A stretch of 64,000 bases of DNA from Streptomyces sp. CMB-StM0423 (GTDB taxonomy: Bacteria > Actinomycetota > Actinomycetes > Streptomycetales > Streptomycetaceae), in contig NZ_CP025407.1 in NCBI RefSeq assembly GCF_002847285.1, positions 1,796,001-1,860,000 of the forward strand, in the 5' to 3' direction. Shown one piece after another: positions 8,492 through 17,361 of this stretch (its first letter is position 1; each line of letters starts with the position of its first letter). A program made the translations under genes and the position numbers. The notes beneath the pieces are model-generated. The model ran no database searches. It saw only the letters and a list, made by a program, of their open reading frames with translations, and was not told the origin of the DNA.

Positions 8492-8531
8492 CCGCCCCTC
8501 GGCTCCCTTCCGTACGACGAGAAGAGGCACC

Positions 8532-9311
8532 GTGTCACCCGATCCGCCGACCCCCACCAGGCCCCCGGAGCTGCTCCCCGACGACACCATCGACTTCGGC
8601 GTCGGCCTCGCCCGGCTCCTCAGGGACGCCGCCCGGTCCCCCGTCCCGTACGACATCAATTGCTGGACGCCCGCCGGCACCCCCGCCGGCCCCTTCCGTC
8701 TGGAGCCCGTCGACCCGACCCGGCCGGAGCGCGACCTGACGCTGCTGCACCGCTGGATGAACGATCCGTCCGTGGCCGCCTTCTGGAAGCTCGCTGGCCC
8801 CGTCGAGGTCACCGCGCGACATGTCCGCGCGCAGGTGGAAGCGGGGCACAGTGTGCCCTGCTTCGGCGTCCTGGACGGCGTGCGGATGAGCTACTGGGAG
8901 GTCTACCGCGCGGATCGCGACCCGCTCGCCCGGTACTACCGCGCGCGCCCGTACGACACGGGGGTCCATCTGCTCCTCGGCGGCGGCGCCGACCGCGGCC
9001 GGGGGCTCGGTTCCCTGCTGATCCGCGCGGTGAGCGACCTCGTCTTCGACAACGCCGCGCGGTGCGAGCGGGTGCTCGCGGAGCCGGACGTGCACAACGT
9101 GCCGTCGGTCGCGGCCTTCCTGAACGCCGGTTTCCACTTCCAGGAGGAGCTGGCGCTGCCCGACAAGCGGGCGGCGCTGATGGTGCGGGAGCGCGCGCTG
9201 CGCGACAGCGACAGCAATGGCGCCGGTGACAGTGAGACCGGCGCCGGGACCGCGCCGCCGCCCGCCCCGCCCCCGAGCCCGCCCGGGCCGCCCCGGCCCG
9301 GGCGGCCGTAG
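8532..9311 (+). CDS. GNAT-type siderophore acyltransferase (IucB/RhbD/AlcB-like)
   Basis: 259 residues. Transfers an acyl group from acyl-CoA to an amine or N-hydroxylamine, giving the hydroxamate used by the neighbouring synthetases. GTG start with GAAGAGG 4-5 nt upstream. Features: FRLEPVDPTRPERDLTLLHRW, HRWMNDPSVAAFWKL and the acetyl-CoA loop GGADRGRGLGSLLIRA, then PDVHNVPSVAAFLNAGFHF, all typical of this siderophore branch of GNAT enzymes. The last ~40 residues are a Pro/Gly tail. It lies between two NIS synthetases, which fixes its role better than its own sequence does. Acyl donor unknown. Confidence 0.87.
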   Translation: MSPDPPTPTRPPELLPDDTIDFGVGLARLLRDAARSPVPYDINCWTPAGTPAGPFRLEPVDPTRPERDLTLLHRWMNDPSVAAFWKLAGPVEVTARHVRAQVEAGHSVPCFGVLDGVRMSYWEVYRADRDPLARYYRARPYDTGVHLLLGGGADRGRGLGSLLIRAVSDLVFDNAARCERVLAEPDVHNVPSVAAFLNAGFHFQEELALPDKRAALMVRERALRDSDSNGAGDSETGAGTAPPPAPPPSPPGPPRPGRP

Positions 9312-9332
9312 GACGGAGAGGAGCCAACGCCC

Positions 9333-11144
9333 TTGTCCGACGCCGCGAATACCACCCACAGAACCGACTGGGACCTGGCCGCCCGGCGGCTGCTCGCCAA
9401 GATGCTGGGCGAGTTCGCCTACGAGGGCATAGTCGCCCCGGAGCCCGACCCGGCACCAGCACCCGGCCCCGGGCCGCGTCCGGGCCCCGCCGACGACGGC
9501 CGGTACCCCTACCGCCTCCCCGTCACCGACGAGGTGACCTACCACTTCACCGCCCGCCGCGGCCCGTACGGCCACTGGCGCGTCGACCCCGGCTCCCTGA
9601 CCCCCGACGGCGACCCGCTGCGCTTCCTCGCGCAGGCGCACGACGGCCTTCTGCAACTGGCCGGCGACACCACCGGCCACCTGATCCGCGAGCTGACCGC
9701 CACCCTCGCCGCCGACGTCCGGCTCGCCCGCGGTGCCCCGTCCGCCGCCCGCCTCGCCGACCTCGGGTACGCCGAGCTGGAGGGTCACCAGACCGGCCAT
9801 CCGTGGCTGGTGGCCAACAAGGGACGCATCGGCTTCTCCGCCGCCGACGCCGCCGTGTACGCCCCGGAGGCCCGCGTCCCCCGGCGGCTGCCGTGGCTGG
9901 CGGTGCACCGCTCGCTCGCCGAGTACCGCGGCGTGCCCGCCCTCGCCCGCCCCGAGGACCTGTACGCGCAGGAGCTGGGCGACACCGCGCGCGCGGGGTT
10001 CGCCGCCGCGGTGGCCGCGGCCGGCCGGGACCCGGACGCCTACCTGTGGCTGCCCGTGCACCCGTGGCAGTGGGACGAGACCGTCGCCACGCTCTACGCG
10101 CCGCAGATCGCCGCCGGGCTCGTGATCCCGCTGCCGCCGGACGCCGGCCCCGCCGACATGTGGCTGCCGCAGCAGTCGGTGCGTACGTTCCTCAACCTCA
10201 CCCGTCCGCAGGCACGTTCCGTCAAGCTGCCGCTGTCCGTGCTCAACACCCTGGTCTGGCGCGGCCTGCCCACCGAGCGCACCCTCGCGGCCCCCGCCGT
10301 CACCCGCTGGGTGCACGGCATGCGGGACGCCGACCCCTTCCTCGCCGAGGAGACGCGCGTCGTGCTGCTCGGCGAGACCGCGAGCGTGACGGTGCGCCAT
10401 CCGCTCTACGACTCCCTTCGGGGCGTCCCGTACCAGTACCGCGAGCTGCTGGGCTGCATCTGGCGGGAGCCCGTCGGCCCGCTGCTGGACCCCGGGGAGC
10501 GGGCCAGGACGCTGGCGGCCCTGCTGTGGACGGACGCGGACGGGCATTCGCTGACGGCCGAGCTGGTACGCCGCTCGGGGCTCACGCCCCGCGCGTGGCT
10601 GGCGCGGCTGTTCGCCGCCCTGCTGCCGCCGCTGCTGCACTTCCTGTACCGCTACGGCACCGTCTTCTCCCCGCACGGCGAGAACGCCGTCGTGGTCTTC
10701 GACGGCGCGGACGTGCCGGTGCGGCTGGCGGTGAAGGACTTCGTCGACGACGTCAACATCAGCTCCAAGCCGCTGCCGGAGCACGCCGGGATGCCGGGCG
10801 ACGTACGCCGCACGCTGCTGACGGAACCGCCGGAGTTCCTGCCGCAGTTCATCCACTCGGGTCTCTTCATCGGCGTCTTCCGCTATCTGGCGCCGCTGTG
10901 CGCGGACGAACTGGGCGTGCCGGAAGCGGAGTTCTTCGGCCTCGTACGGGCGGAGATCCTGCGCTACCAGCGGCGGTTCCCGGAGCTGAAGGAACGCTTC
11001 GCGCTCTTCGACCTGCTGGCGCCGCGCATCGACCGGCTCTGCCTGAACCGGAACCGGCTCTACCTCGACGGCTACCGCGACCGGGCCCGGCGCCCGCACG
11101 CCGCCGTCGACGGCACCGTACCCAACCCTCTTCACTCGACGTGA
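9333..11144 (+). CDS. NIS siderophore synthetase, IucA/IucC family (second of two)
   Basis: 603 residues from a TTG start preceded by GGAGAGGAG (9315-9323). Signatures: GHPWLVANKGRIGF, PVHPWQWDETVATL, KLPLSVLNT, and FSPHGENAVVVF with AVKDFVDDVNISSKP; the HGEN form resembles the DesD/RhbF-type enzymes that finish hydroxamate siderophores. A Pro-rich insert (PAPAPGPGPRPGP) lies near residue 40. Last gene of the operon, ending 40 bp before dinG. The operon contains no amino-acid decarboxylase, aminotransferase or N-hydroxylase, so its amine substrate must come from elsewhere in the genome. Confidence 0.9.
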   Translation: MSDAANTTHRTDWDLAARRLLAKMLGEFAYEGIVAPEPDPAPAPGPGPRPGPADDGRYPYRLPVTDEVTYHFTARRGPYGHWRVDPGSLTPDGDPLRFLAQAHDGLLQLAGDTTGHLIRELTATLAADVRLARGAPSAARLADLGYAELEGHQTGHPWLVANKGRIGFSAADAAVYAPEARVPRRLPWLAVHRSLAEYRGVPALARPEDLYAQELGDTARAGFAAAVAAAGRDPDAYLWLPVHPWQWDETVATLYAPQIAAGLVIPLPPDAGPADMWLPQQSVRTFLNLTRPQARSVKLPLSVLNTLVWRGLPTERTLAAPAVTRWVHGMRDADPFLAEETRVVLLGETASVTVRHPLYDSLRGVPYQYRELLGCIWREPVGPLLDPGERARTLAALLWTDADGHSLTAELVRRSGLTPRAWLARLFAALLPPLLHFLYRYGTVFSPHGENAVVVFDGADVPVRLAVKDFVDDVNISSKPLPEHAGMPGDVRRTLLTEPPEFLPQFIHSGLFIGVFRYLAPLCADELGVPEAEFFGLVRAEILRYQRRFPELKERFALFDLLAPRIDRLCLNRNRLYLDGYRDRARRPHAAVDGTVPNPLHST

Positions 11145-11153
11145 CGGCCGTCA

Positions 11154-11176
11154 CTGTCAGTGCCGCCCCTTAGGGT
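11154..11176 (+). promoter_or_regulatory. RecA-NDp (PafBC-type) promoter of dinG, leaderless
   Basis: CTGTCAGTG, 8 nt, then TAGGGT: one mismatch to TTGTCRGTG-N8-TAnnnT. The -10 box ends 8 nt before the dinG ATG, so the transcript should begin at the start codon. No LexA box was found here. Confidence 0.65.
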
Positions 11177-11184
11177 TGCGTGCC

Positions 11185-13239
11185 ATGGCAGACCAGAACG
11201 TCCTCGCGCCCGACGAAGGCGCCGGCACCCCCACGCACGACGGCTCCGACGACCGCAGCGAGCTGCGTGAACTGCTCCATGCGGCCGTGGCCGCCGTCGG
11301 CGGCGTCGAGCGGGAGGGCCAGGTGGCGATGGCCGAGGCGGTCGCGGAGGCCATCGCGGACGGCTCACACCTGCTGGCGCAGGCCGGGACGGGGACGGGC
11401 AAGTCGCTGGGCTACCTGGTGCCGGCCCTGGCGCACGGCGAGCGGGTCGTGATCGCGACGGCGACGCTGGCGCTGCAGCGCCAGCTCGTCGAGCGCGATC
11501 TGCCGCGCACCGTGGACGCGCTGCACCCGCGGCTGCGCCGCCGCCCGGAGTTCGCCACGCTGAAGGGGCGGTCGAACTACCTCTGTCTGCACCGGGTGCA
11601 CGAGGGCGTGCCGCAGGACGACCCGGACCTGGGCGCCGGGCTCTTCGACCCGTTCGAGAGCGCGTCGTCGCAGCCGTCGAGCAAGCTCGGCCAGGATCTG
11701 CTGCGGCTGCGCGACTGGGCGGACGAGACGGAGAGCGGCGACCGGGACTCGCTGACGCCGGGTGTCTCGGACCGCGCCTGGTCGCAGGTGTCGGTGTCGG
11801 CCCGGGAGTGCCTGGGCGCGGCGCGCTGCGCGTACGGCCCGGAGTGCTTCGCGGAGGCGGCGCGGGAGCGGGCGAAGCTGGCGGAGGTGGTGGTCACGAA
11901 CCACGCGCTGCTGGCCATCGACGCCCTGGAGGGAGCCCCGGTGCTCCCGTCGCACGAGGTGCTGATCGTCGACGAGGCGCACGAGCTGGTCTCCCGCGTC
12001 ACCGGTGTGGCCACCGGCGAACTGACCCCGGGGCGGGTCAACCGCGCGGTGCGGCTGTCGGCGAAGCTCGTCAACGAGAAGGTGGCGGACGCCCTGCAGA
12101 CGGCCGCGGAGAGCTTCGAGCGGCTGATGGAGCTGGCACTGCCGGGCCGCCTGGAGCCGGTCCCCGAGGACCTGGGGTACGCGCTGCTGGCGCTGCGGGA
12201 CGCCTCCCGTACGGTCATCTCCGCGCTGGGCACGACCCGGGACTCCTCCGTGCAGGACGAGGACGTGGTGCGCCGGCTCGCGCTCGCCTCCGTGGAGAAC
12301 GTGCAGGAGGTCACCGAGCGGATCACGCAGGGCTCGGAGTTCGACGTGGTGTGGTTCGAGCGGCACGACCGGTTCGGGGCGTCGCTGCGGGTGGCGCCGC
12401 TGTCGGTGTCGGGGCTGGTGCGCGAGAAGGTGTTCAGCGACCGGTCGGTGACGCTCACGTCGGCGACGCTCAAGCTGGGCGGCGACTTCGCGGGGATCGG
12501 CGCCTCGCTGGGGCTGCCGCCGGAGGGCAGCAGCGAGGAGGGCGCCCCGGTCTGGAAGGGGCTCGACGTCGGCTCCCCCTTCGAGTACCGCAAGCAGGGC
12601 ATCCTCTACGTCGCCAGGCATCTGGAGCGGCCGGGACGGGACGGCATGCGCAAGGACATGCTCGATGAGCTGGCGGAGCTGGTGGAGGCGGCCGGCGGGC
12701 GCACGCTGGGCCTGTTCTCCTCGAAGCGGGCCGCCGAGGTGGCGGCCACGGAGCTGCGCGGCCGGCTCGACGTCCCGGTGCTGCTGCAGGGCGAGGAGAC
12801 GCTCGGCGAGCTGATCAAGCGCTTCGCGGCGGACGAGGCGACGTGCCTGTTCGGCAGTCTGTCGCTCTGGCAGGGCGTCGATGTGCCGGGCGCCGGCTGC
12901 CAGTTGGTGGTGATGGACCGCATCCCCTTCCCGCGCCCCGACGACCCGCTGGCCACCGCGCGGCAGGAGGCGGTGGAGAAGGCCGGCGGCAACGGCTTCA
13001 TGGCGGTCGCGGCGACGCACGCGGCGCTGCTCATGGCGCAGGGCGCCGGCCGGCTCGTACGCGCCACGGGCGACCGCGGCGTCGTCGCGGTGCTCGACCC
13101 GCGGCTGGCGACGGCCCGTTACGGCAGCTATCTCCGCGCCTCCATGCCGGACTTCTGGTACACGACCGACCGCAACCAGGTGCGTCGGTCGCTGGCCGCG
13201 ATCGACGCCACCGCAAGGTCCGATCGCTCGAATGGGTGA
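11185..13239 (+). CDS. dinG: DinG-family ATP-dependent DNA helicase with iron-sulfur cluster
   Basis: 684 residues, XPD/DinG-type superfamily 2 helicase unwinding 5'-3', linked to repair of R-loops and damaged replication forks. Walker A AGTGTGKSLGY (about residues 69-79), DEAH box IVDEAHEL, motif VI GAGRLVRATGDRG. Four cysteines suited to a 4Fe-4S cluster: SNYLC, then ECLGAARCAYGPEC just before VVVTNHALL. Start set at the ATG at 11185, 8 nt after the -10 box. Between the siderophore operon and rshA; known family members are damage induced, and the promoter here agrees. Confidence 0.94.
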   Translation: MADQNVLAPDEGAGTPTHDGSDDRSELRELLHAAVAAVGGVEREGQVAMAEAVAEAIADGSHLLAQAGTGTGKSLGYLVPALAHGERVVIATATLALQRQLVERDLPRTVDALHPRLRRRPEFATLKGRSNYLCLHRVHEGVPQDDPDLGAGLFDPFESASSQPSSKLGQDLLRLRDWADETESGDRDSLTPGVSDRAWSQVSVSARECLGAARCAYGPECFAEAARERAKLAEVVVTNHALLAIDALEGAPVLPSHEVLIVDEAHELVSRVTGVATGELTPGRVNRAVRLSAKLVNEKVADALQTAAESFERLMELALPGRLEPVPEDLGYALLALRDASRTVISALGTTRDSSVQDEDVVRRLALASVENVQEVTERITQGSEFDVVWFERHDRFGASLRVAPLSVSGLVREKVFSDRSVTLTSATLKLGGDFAGIGASLGLPPEGSSEEGAPVWKGLDVGSPFEYRKQGILYVARHLERPGRDGMRKDMLDELAELVEAAGGRTLGLFSSKRAAEVAATELRGRLDVPVLLQGEETLGELIKRFAADEATCLFGSLSLWQGVDVPGAGCQLVVMDRIPFPRPDDPLATARQEAVEKAGGNGFMAVAATHAALLMAQGAGRLVRATGDRGVVAVLDPRLATARYGSYLRASMPDFWYTTDRNQVRRSLAAIDATARSDRSNG

Positions 13240-13336
13240 TCTGGACCACGCTGGGCGAGAGCCGTACGGCACTGCGTGATGGGCTCGGTAGCATCAAGTA
13301 CCGGCACGGGAGCCGGTGAGCTGCCGGAGGTGCCGA

Positions 13337-15559
13337 TTGAGCGCAGAGGTCCACAGTCCGGGCAATCCGGCGGGCGGCCCCCGCCGACGCGGCAGGGCCC
13401 GCCTCGATCTCCGCCGGCTGGGCCGGGTGGCCCTGCTGGGCGGCGCGTCGTCGCGGGACGGTCTGCCGCACGCTCTGGAGCATGTGGCCAAGGCGCACCG
13501 CGGGTTCTATCCCGACGCCGACATCCCCACGCTGCGTACGGCCTATCTGCTCGCCGAGGACGCGCACCGGGGCCAGATGCGCAAGAGCGGCGACCCGTAC
13601 ATCACGCATCCGCTGGCCGTCACCCTGATCCTGGCCGAACTCGGCGCCGAGACCACGACGTTGACGGCCTCGCTGCTCCACGACACGGTCGAGGACACCG
13701 AGGTGACGCTCGATCAGGTGCGGTCGGGCTTCGGCGAGGAGGTGGCGTACCTCGTCGACGGCGTCACCAAGCTGGAGAAGGTCGACTACGGGGCCGCCGC
13801 CGAGCCCGAGACGTTCCGCAAGATGCTGGTGGCGACCGGCAGCGACGTGCGGGTGATGTCGATCAAACTCGCCGACCGGCTGCACAACATGCGCACGCTG
13901 GGTGTGATGCGCCGGGAGAAACAGGTGCGCATCGCGCGCGTCACGCACGACGTGCTGATCCCGCTGGCCGAACGGCTCGGCGTACAGGCGATCAAGACCG
14001 AGCTGGAGGACCTGGTCTTCGCGGTCCTGCACCCCGAGGACTACGCGCGCAGCCGTGAGTTGCTGCTCGCGAACGCCGGGCGGCCTGACCCGCTGGAGGA
14101 GACCGCGGCCGAGATGCGCGAGATCCTGCACGCGGCGGGGATCACCGCGGAAGTCGCCATCCGGCCGCGGCACATCGTCTCGGTGCACCGGGTGCTGCAG
14201 AAGCGCGGCGAGCTGCGCGGGACGGACTTCGGCCGGCTGCTGGTGATGGTGCCGGAGGCGGCCGACTGCTATGCGGTGCTGGGCGAGTTGCACACGTGTT
14301 TCAAGCCAGTGCCCGCGGAGTTCAAGGACTTCATCGCGGTACCGAAGTTCAACCTGTACCAGTCGCTGCACACGGCCGTCGCCGACCAGCGCGGGTATGT
14401 CGTCGAGACGCTGGTACGCAGCCGGCAGATGCACCGCGTCGCCGAGGCCGGGGTGGTGGCCCTGGCCAGCCCGCTGGCGCGGCCCGCGGCCGGCCAGGTG
14501 GGCGACTGGCTGAAGCGGCTGCTGGAGTGGCAGCGCGCCACGCCCGACCCCGACGCCTTCTGGTCCGCCTTACGCGAAGACCTCGCCCCCGACCAGGAGA
14601 TCACGGTCTTCTGCGACCCGGGCGGGCCGTTGGTGCTCCCAGCGGGCGCCAGTTGCGTGGACGCGGCGTACGCGCGCCACGGGGAGACGGCGCACACCCT
14701 GGTGGGCGCGCGCGTCAACGGGCGGCTCGCCGGCCTCGGGACCCGGCTGCGGGACGGCGACGCGGTGACGCTGCTGCTGGCGCCGGAGGCGTCGGGGCCC
14801 GCCCCGGAGTGGCTGGACCACGCGCAGACGCCGGCGGCGCGCATCGCGATCACCCGCTGGCTGGGGGACCACCCGTCGGCGCAGCCCGCCGACGCGGCGA
14901 TCCCCCTCCCGGCCGACTACGTCCCGGCCGCCCCCGCCGCCCCCGGCTCCCTCGTCGCCGACGAGGCCGAAGCCCCCGCCGGCGTACCGGCAGACGACGC
15001 ACCGGCAGACGACGTACCCGCCGACGGCTTCCCGGCCGACGGCATTCCGCGCGCCGCCGAACCCGCCGTGGCCGAGTTGCCGGACGCCACGCCCCGCCTC
15101 GCCCGCTGCTGTACGCCCGTGCCCCCCGACGCCGTCACCGGCTTCGTCATCCGCGGCGGTGCCGTCGTCGCCGTGCACCGGGCGCAGTGCGCCACCGTGG
15201 CCCGGATGGCCGCCGCCGGCCGCCGGGAGCTGCGGGTCCACTGGCGTGCGGGCGAGGGCGCACCGCCTGCCGACCTGCGGGTGACGCTCAAGGCGGAGGC
15301 GTTCGTACGGGCGCATCTGCTCGCCGACCTCACCGAGGCCATCGCCGCCGAGGGCGTCGCCATCGTCGCCGCCGACGTCGAGCCGCCGCACGAGCAGCGC
15401 GTCCGGCACACGTACACGCTGCAGCTCCCCGACCCGGCGGAGCTGCCGGGGCTGATGCGCGCGATGCGCAAGGTGCCCGGGGTGTACGACGTCTCCCGTG
15501 CCCAGCACCCCACGGGCGCGGACGAACAGGCGCCCGGGCCGCGCGCCCGCACTCGTTAG
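13337..15559 (+). CDS. rshA: RelA/SpoT-family (p)ppGpp synthetase/hydrolase RshA
   Basis: 740 residues from a TTG start with GGAGG exactly 6 nt upstream (13326-13330), which decides the start over a GTG at 13316. Domains: HD hydrolase with intact HDTVED (about residues 118-123); synthetase domain with TDFGRLLVMV and FKDFIAVPKFNLYQSLHT; TGS; Ala/Asp/Pro linker; RIS/ACT end (CCTPVPPD, then GGAVVAVHRAQC). Hydrolase motifs look complete. Parts of the synthetase domain are divergent: RPRHIVSVHRVLQKRG replaces the usual RPKH-YSIYRKM pattern. Matches S. coelicolor RshA, the second RSH enzyme beside RelA. Codon 412 is TTA (14570-14572), so translation may depend on the bldA tRNA. Confidence 0.9.
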   Translation: MSAEVHSPGNPAGGPRRRGRARLDLRRLGRVALLGGASSRDGLPHALEHVAKAHRGFYPDADIPTLRTAYLLAEDAHRGQMRKSGDPYITHPLAVTLILAELGAETTTLTASLLHDTVEDTEVTLDQVRSGFGEEVAYLVDGVTKLEKVDYGAAAEPETFRKMLVATGSDVRVMSIKLADRLHNMRTLGVMRREKQVRIARVTHDVLIPLAERLGVQAIKTELEDLVFAVLHPEDYARSRELLLANAGRPDPLEETAAEMREILHAAGITAEVAIRPRHIVSVHRVLQKRGELRGTDFGRLLVMVPEAADCYAVLGELHTCFKPVPAEFKDFIAVPKFNLYQSLHTAVADQRGYVVETLVRSRQMHRVAEAGVVALASPLARPAAGQVGDWLKRLLEWQRATPDPDAFWSALREDLAPDQEITVFCDPGGPLVLPAGASCVDAAYARHGETAHTLVGARVNGRLAGLGTRLRDGDAVTLLLAPEASGPAPEWLDHAQTPAARIAITRWLGDHPSAQPADAAIPLPADYVPAAPAAPGSLVADEAEAPAGVPADDAPADDVPADGFPADGIPRAAEPAVAELPDATPRLARCCTPVPPDAVTGFVIRGGAVVAVHRAQCATVARMAAAGRRELRVHWRAGEGAPPADLRVTLKAEAFVRAHLLADLTEAIAAEGVAIVAADVEPPHEQRVRHTYTLQLPDPAELPGLMRAMRKVPGVYDVSRAQHPTGADEQAPGPRARTR
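14570..14572 (+). promoter_or_regulatory. In-frame TTA (bldA-dependent) codon in rshA
   Basis: Leucine codon 412 of rshA is TTA, in the context GCC-TTA-CGC-GAA. In Streptomyces TTA is read only by the developmentally regulated bldA leucyl-tRNA. It is the only in-frame TTA I found in any coding sequence of this window. Confidence 0.85.
14986..15051 (+). repeat. PAD[DG]x pentapeptide repeat in the RshA linker
   Basis: Four tandem 15-bp units encode PADDA, PADDV, PADGF and PADGI between the TGS and RIS/ACT parts of RshA. In frame and degenerate at DNA level; probably a flexible linker. Confidence 0.7.
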
Positions 15560-15616
15560 AGTGCACCGCTGCCGCGTCGGCGGCGCGCGTAGGCCGCCCG
15601 CTGATAGCGGTAGCGC

Positions 15617-17179
15617 ATGCTCAGCTCCGCCCGCCCGCGCCGTCCGCTGCGCCACGTCCTGCTCGCCGCCGCCGTCCTCGCCACCCTGGCCGCCGCACCG
15701 GCCGCACCGGCCGCCGTCGGCCGTACCGGCGCACAGGACGTCCCGTCGCCCCGCCCCGCCGGCATCGGCGACCCGCTCTTCCCGCACCTCGGCAACCCCG
15801 GCTACGACGTCCTCGGCTACGACATCGCCCTCACCTATCCGGGCCGCAACGACGCCCCCCTGACCGCCCGCACCGAGATCACGGCCCGCGCCACCGACCG
15901 GCTGCCCCGCATCAACCTCGATTTCTCCCACGGCACCGTCCGTGACGTCACCGTCAACGGCCGGCCGGCGGCTCACGCACGCGCGGGCGAGGACCTCGTC
16001 GTCACCCCCGGGCGCACGCTGCACCCCGGGGAGCCGCTACGCATCGCCGTACGGCACACCAGCGACCCCCGCGGCAACGGCGGCGGCTGGATCCGTACGA
16101 AGGACGGGCTGGCGATGGCCAACCAGGCCGACGCCGCCCACCGCGTCTTCCCCGGCAACGACCACCCCGCGGACAAGGCGCGCTTCACCTTCCGCGTCAC
16201 CGCGCCCAAGGACCTCACGGTCGTCGCCAACGGCCTGCGCCTGGCCCGCGAGCGCGCCGGCGCACGCACCACGTGGACGTACCGCACCGCGCACCCCATG
16301 GCCACCGAGCTGGCCCAGGTCTCCATCGGCCGCTCCGCCGTGCTGCGCGGCACCGGCCCGCACGGGCTGCCGCTGCGCCACGTCGTCCCCGAGCGCGACC
16401 GGCGCATCGCCCGCCCCGTCGTCGACCGCACGCCCGCACAGATCGCCTGGATGGAGCGGCACGTGGGCCGCTATCCGCTGGAGTCGTACGGCGTGCTGTC
16501 CGTGGACGCGCCGCTGAACTTCGCGCTGGAGACGCAGACCCTGTCGGTCTTCGGCCGCGGCTTCCTGCGCGCCGTCGACCAGTACCCGAAGCGCGCCGAG
16601 GGCGTCCTCGTGCACGAGCTGGCGCACCAGTGGTTCGGCAACAGCGTGACGCCGCGCAGGTGGTCGGACCTGTGGCTGAACGAGGGCCACGCCACCTGGT
16701 ACGAGGCGCTGTTCACCGACGAGCTGCACGACCGCGGCAGCCTGGTGCGCCGGATGCGCACGGCGTACGGGCAGTCCGACGGCTGGCGGCGGGCAGGCGG
16801 CCCGCCGGCCGCGCCGCGGCGGCCCGCGGACGGCGGCCAACTGGAGCTGTTCCGCCCGGTCGTCTACGACGGCAGCGCGCTGGTGCTGTACGCGCTGCGC
16901 CAGGAGATCGGCGCGCCGGCCTTCGAGGAGCTGGAGCGGGCGTGGGTGACGCGCCACCGGGACGGCACCGCGGGCACCGCGGACTTTGTCGCGCTCGCCT
17001 CCGAGGTCGCCGGCCGCGACCTGGGGGGCTTCCTGCACGCCTGGCTGTACGACGAGCGCACCCCGCCGATGCCGGGCCACCCGGGCTGGAAGCCGGCGAA
17101 GCCCGCGACGACGCCGGAAAAGGCGGCCGCGCCTGCCAAGAACGCTGAGCCCGAGAAGGCCGCCGAGCGGGCGCGCTGA
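15617..17179 (+). CDS. Secreted M1-family zinc metallopeptidase
   Basis: 520 residues with a Sec-type signal peptide (RRPLRHVLLAAAVLATLAA, cleavage probably in the following APAAPAA region). Beta-sandwich N-terminal domain, then the gluzincin motif HELAHQWFG (about residue 333) with the third zinc ligand Glu in LWLNEGHATW 18 residues on. The usual GAMEN exopeptidase loop appears as FALETQT, as in many secreted bacterial M1 enzymes. The C-terminus is a Lys/Ala/Pro-rich tail of about 35 residues. It lacks the large C-terminal helical domain of PepN (~850 aa). Probably an extracellular aminopeptidase; substrate unknown. Single gene between rshA and hflX, followed by a hairpin. Confidence 0.87.
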   Translation: MLSSARPRRPLRHVLLAAAVLATLAAAPAAPAAVGRTGAQDVPSPRPAGIGDPLFPHLGNPGYDVLGYDIALTYPGRNDAPLTARTEITARATDRLPRINLDFSHGTVRDVTVNGRPAAHARAGEDLVVTPGRTLHPGEPLRIAVRHTSDPRGNGGGWIRTKDGLAMANQADAAHRVFPGNDHPADKARFTFRVTAPKDLTVVANGLRLARERAGARTTWTYRTAHPMATELAQVSIGRSAVLRGTGPHGLPLRHVVPERDRRIARPVVDRTPAQIAWMERHVGRYPLESYGVLSVDAPLNFALETQTLSVFGRGFLRAVDQYPKRAEGVLVHELAHQWFGNSVTPRRWSDLWLNEGHATWYEALFTDELHDRGSLVRRMRTAYGQSDGWRRAGGPPAAPRRPADGGQLELFRPVVYDGSALVLYALRQEIGAPAFEELERAWVTRHRDGTAGTADFVALASEVAGRDLGGFLHAWLYDERTPPMPGHPGWKPAKPATTPEKAAAPAKNAEPEKAAERAR

Positions 17180-17197
17180 GCCGCCAGGCCCCCGGGG

Positions 17198-17217
17198 CCG
17201 CCGGGGCGTCCCGGCGG
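17198..17217 (+). terminator. Hairpin after the M1 peptidase gene
   Basis: Arms CCGCCGGG and CCCGGCGG with a GCGT loop, 19 bp past the stop codon. Confidence 0.5.
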
Positions 17218-17361
17218 GCTTCGCGGGCGGTAAAGCGGGTGACGCCCGTGCGGCAGCGTGCGACCATCGTGGATGCCACGACGCCCGCCGTGCGGGGAAT
17301 CCTCCCGGTGTGCGAGGCGTTGTCGTAGAGGCAGACGACCGATCTCACAGACAAGGATCCG

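Noticed and set aside
13119..13121. Further TTA codons (also checked near 27656 in gluC and 55011 in osaA)
   Set aside because: These triplets are out of frame with the genes that contain them; only codon 412 of rshA is in frame.
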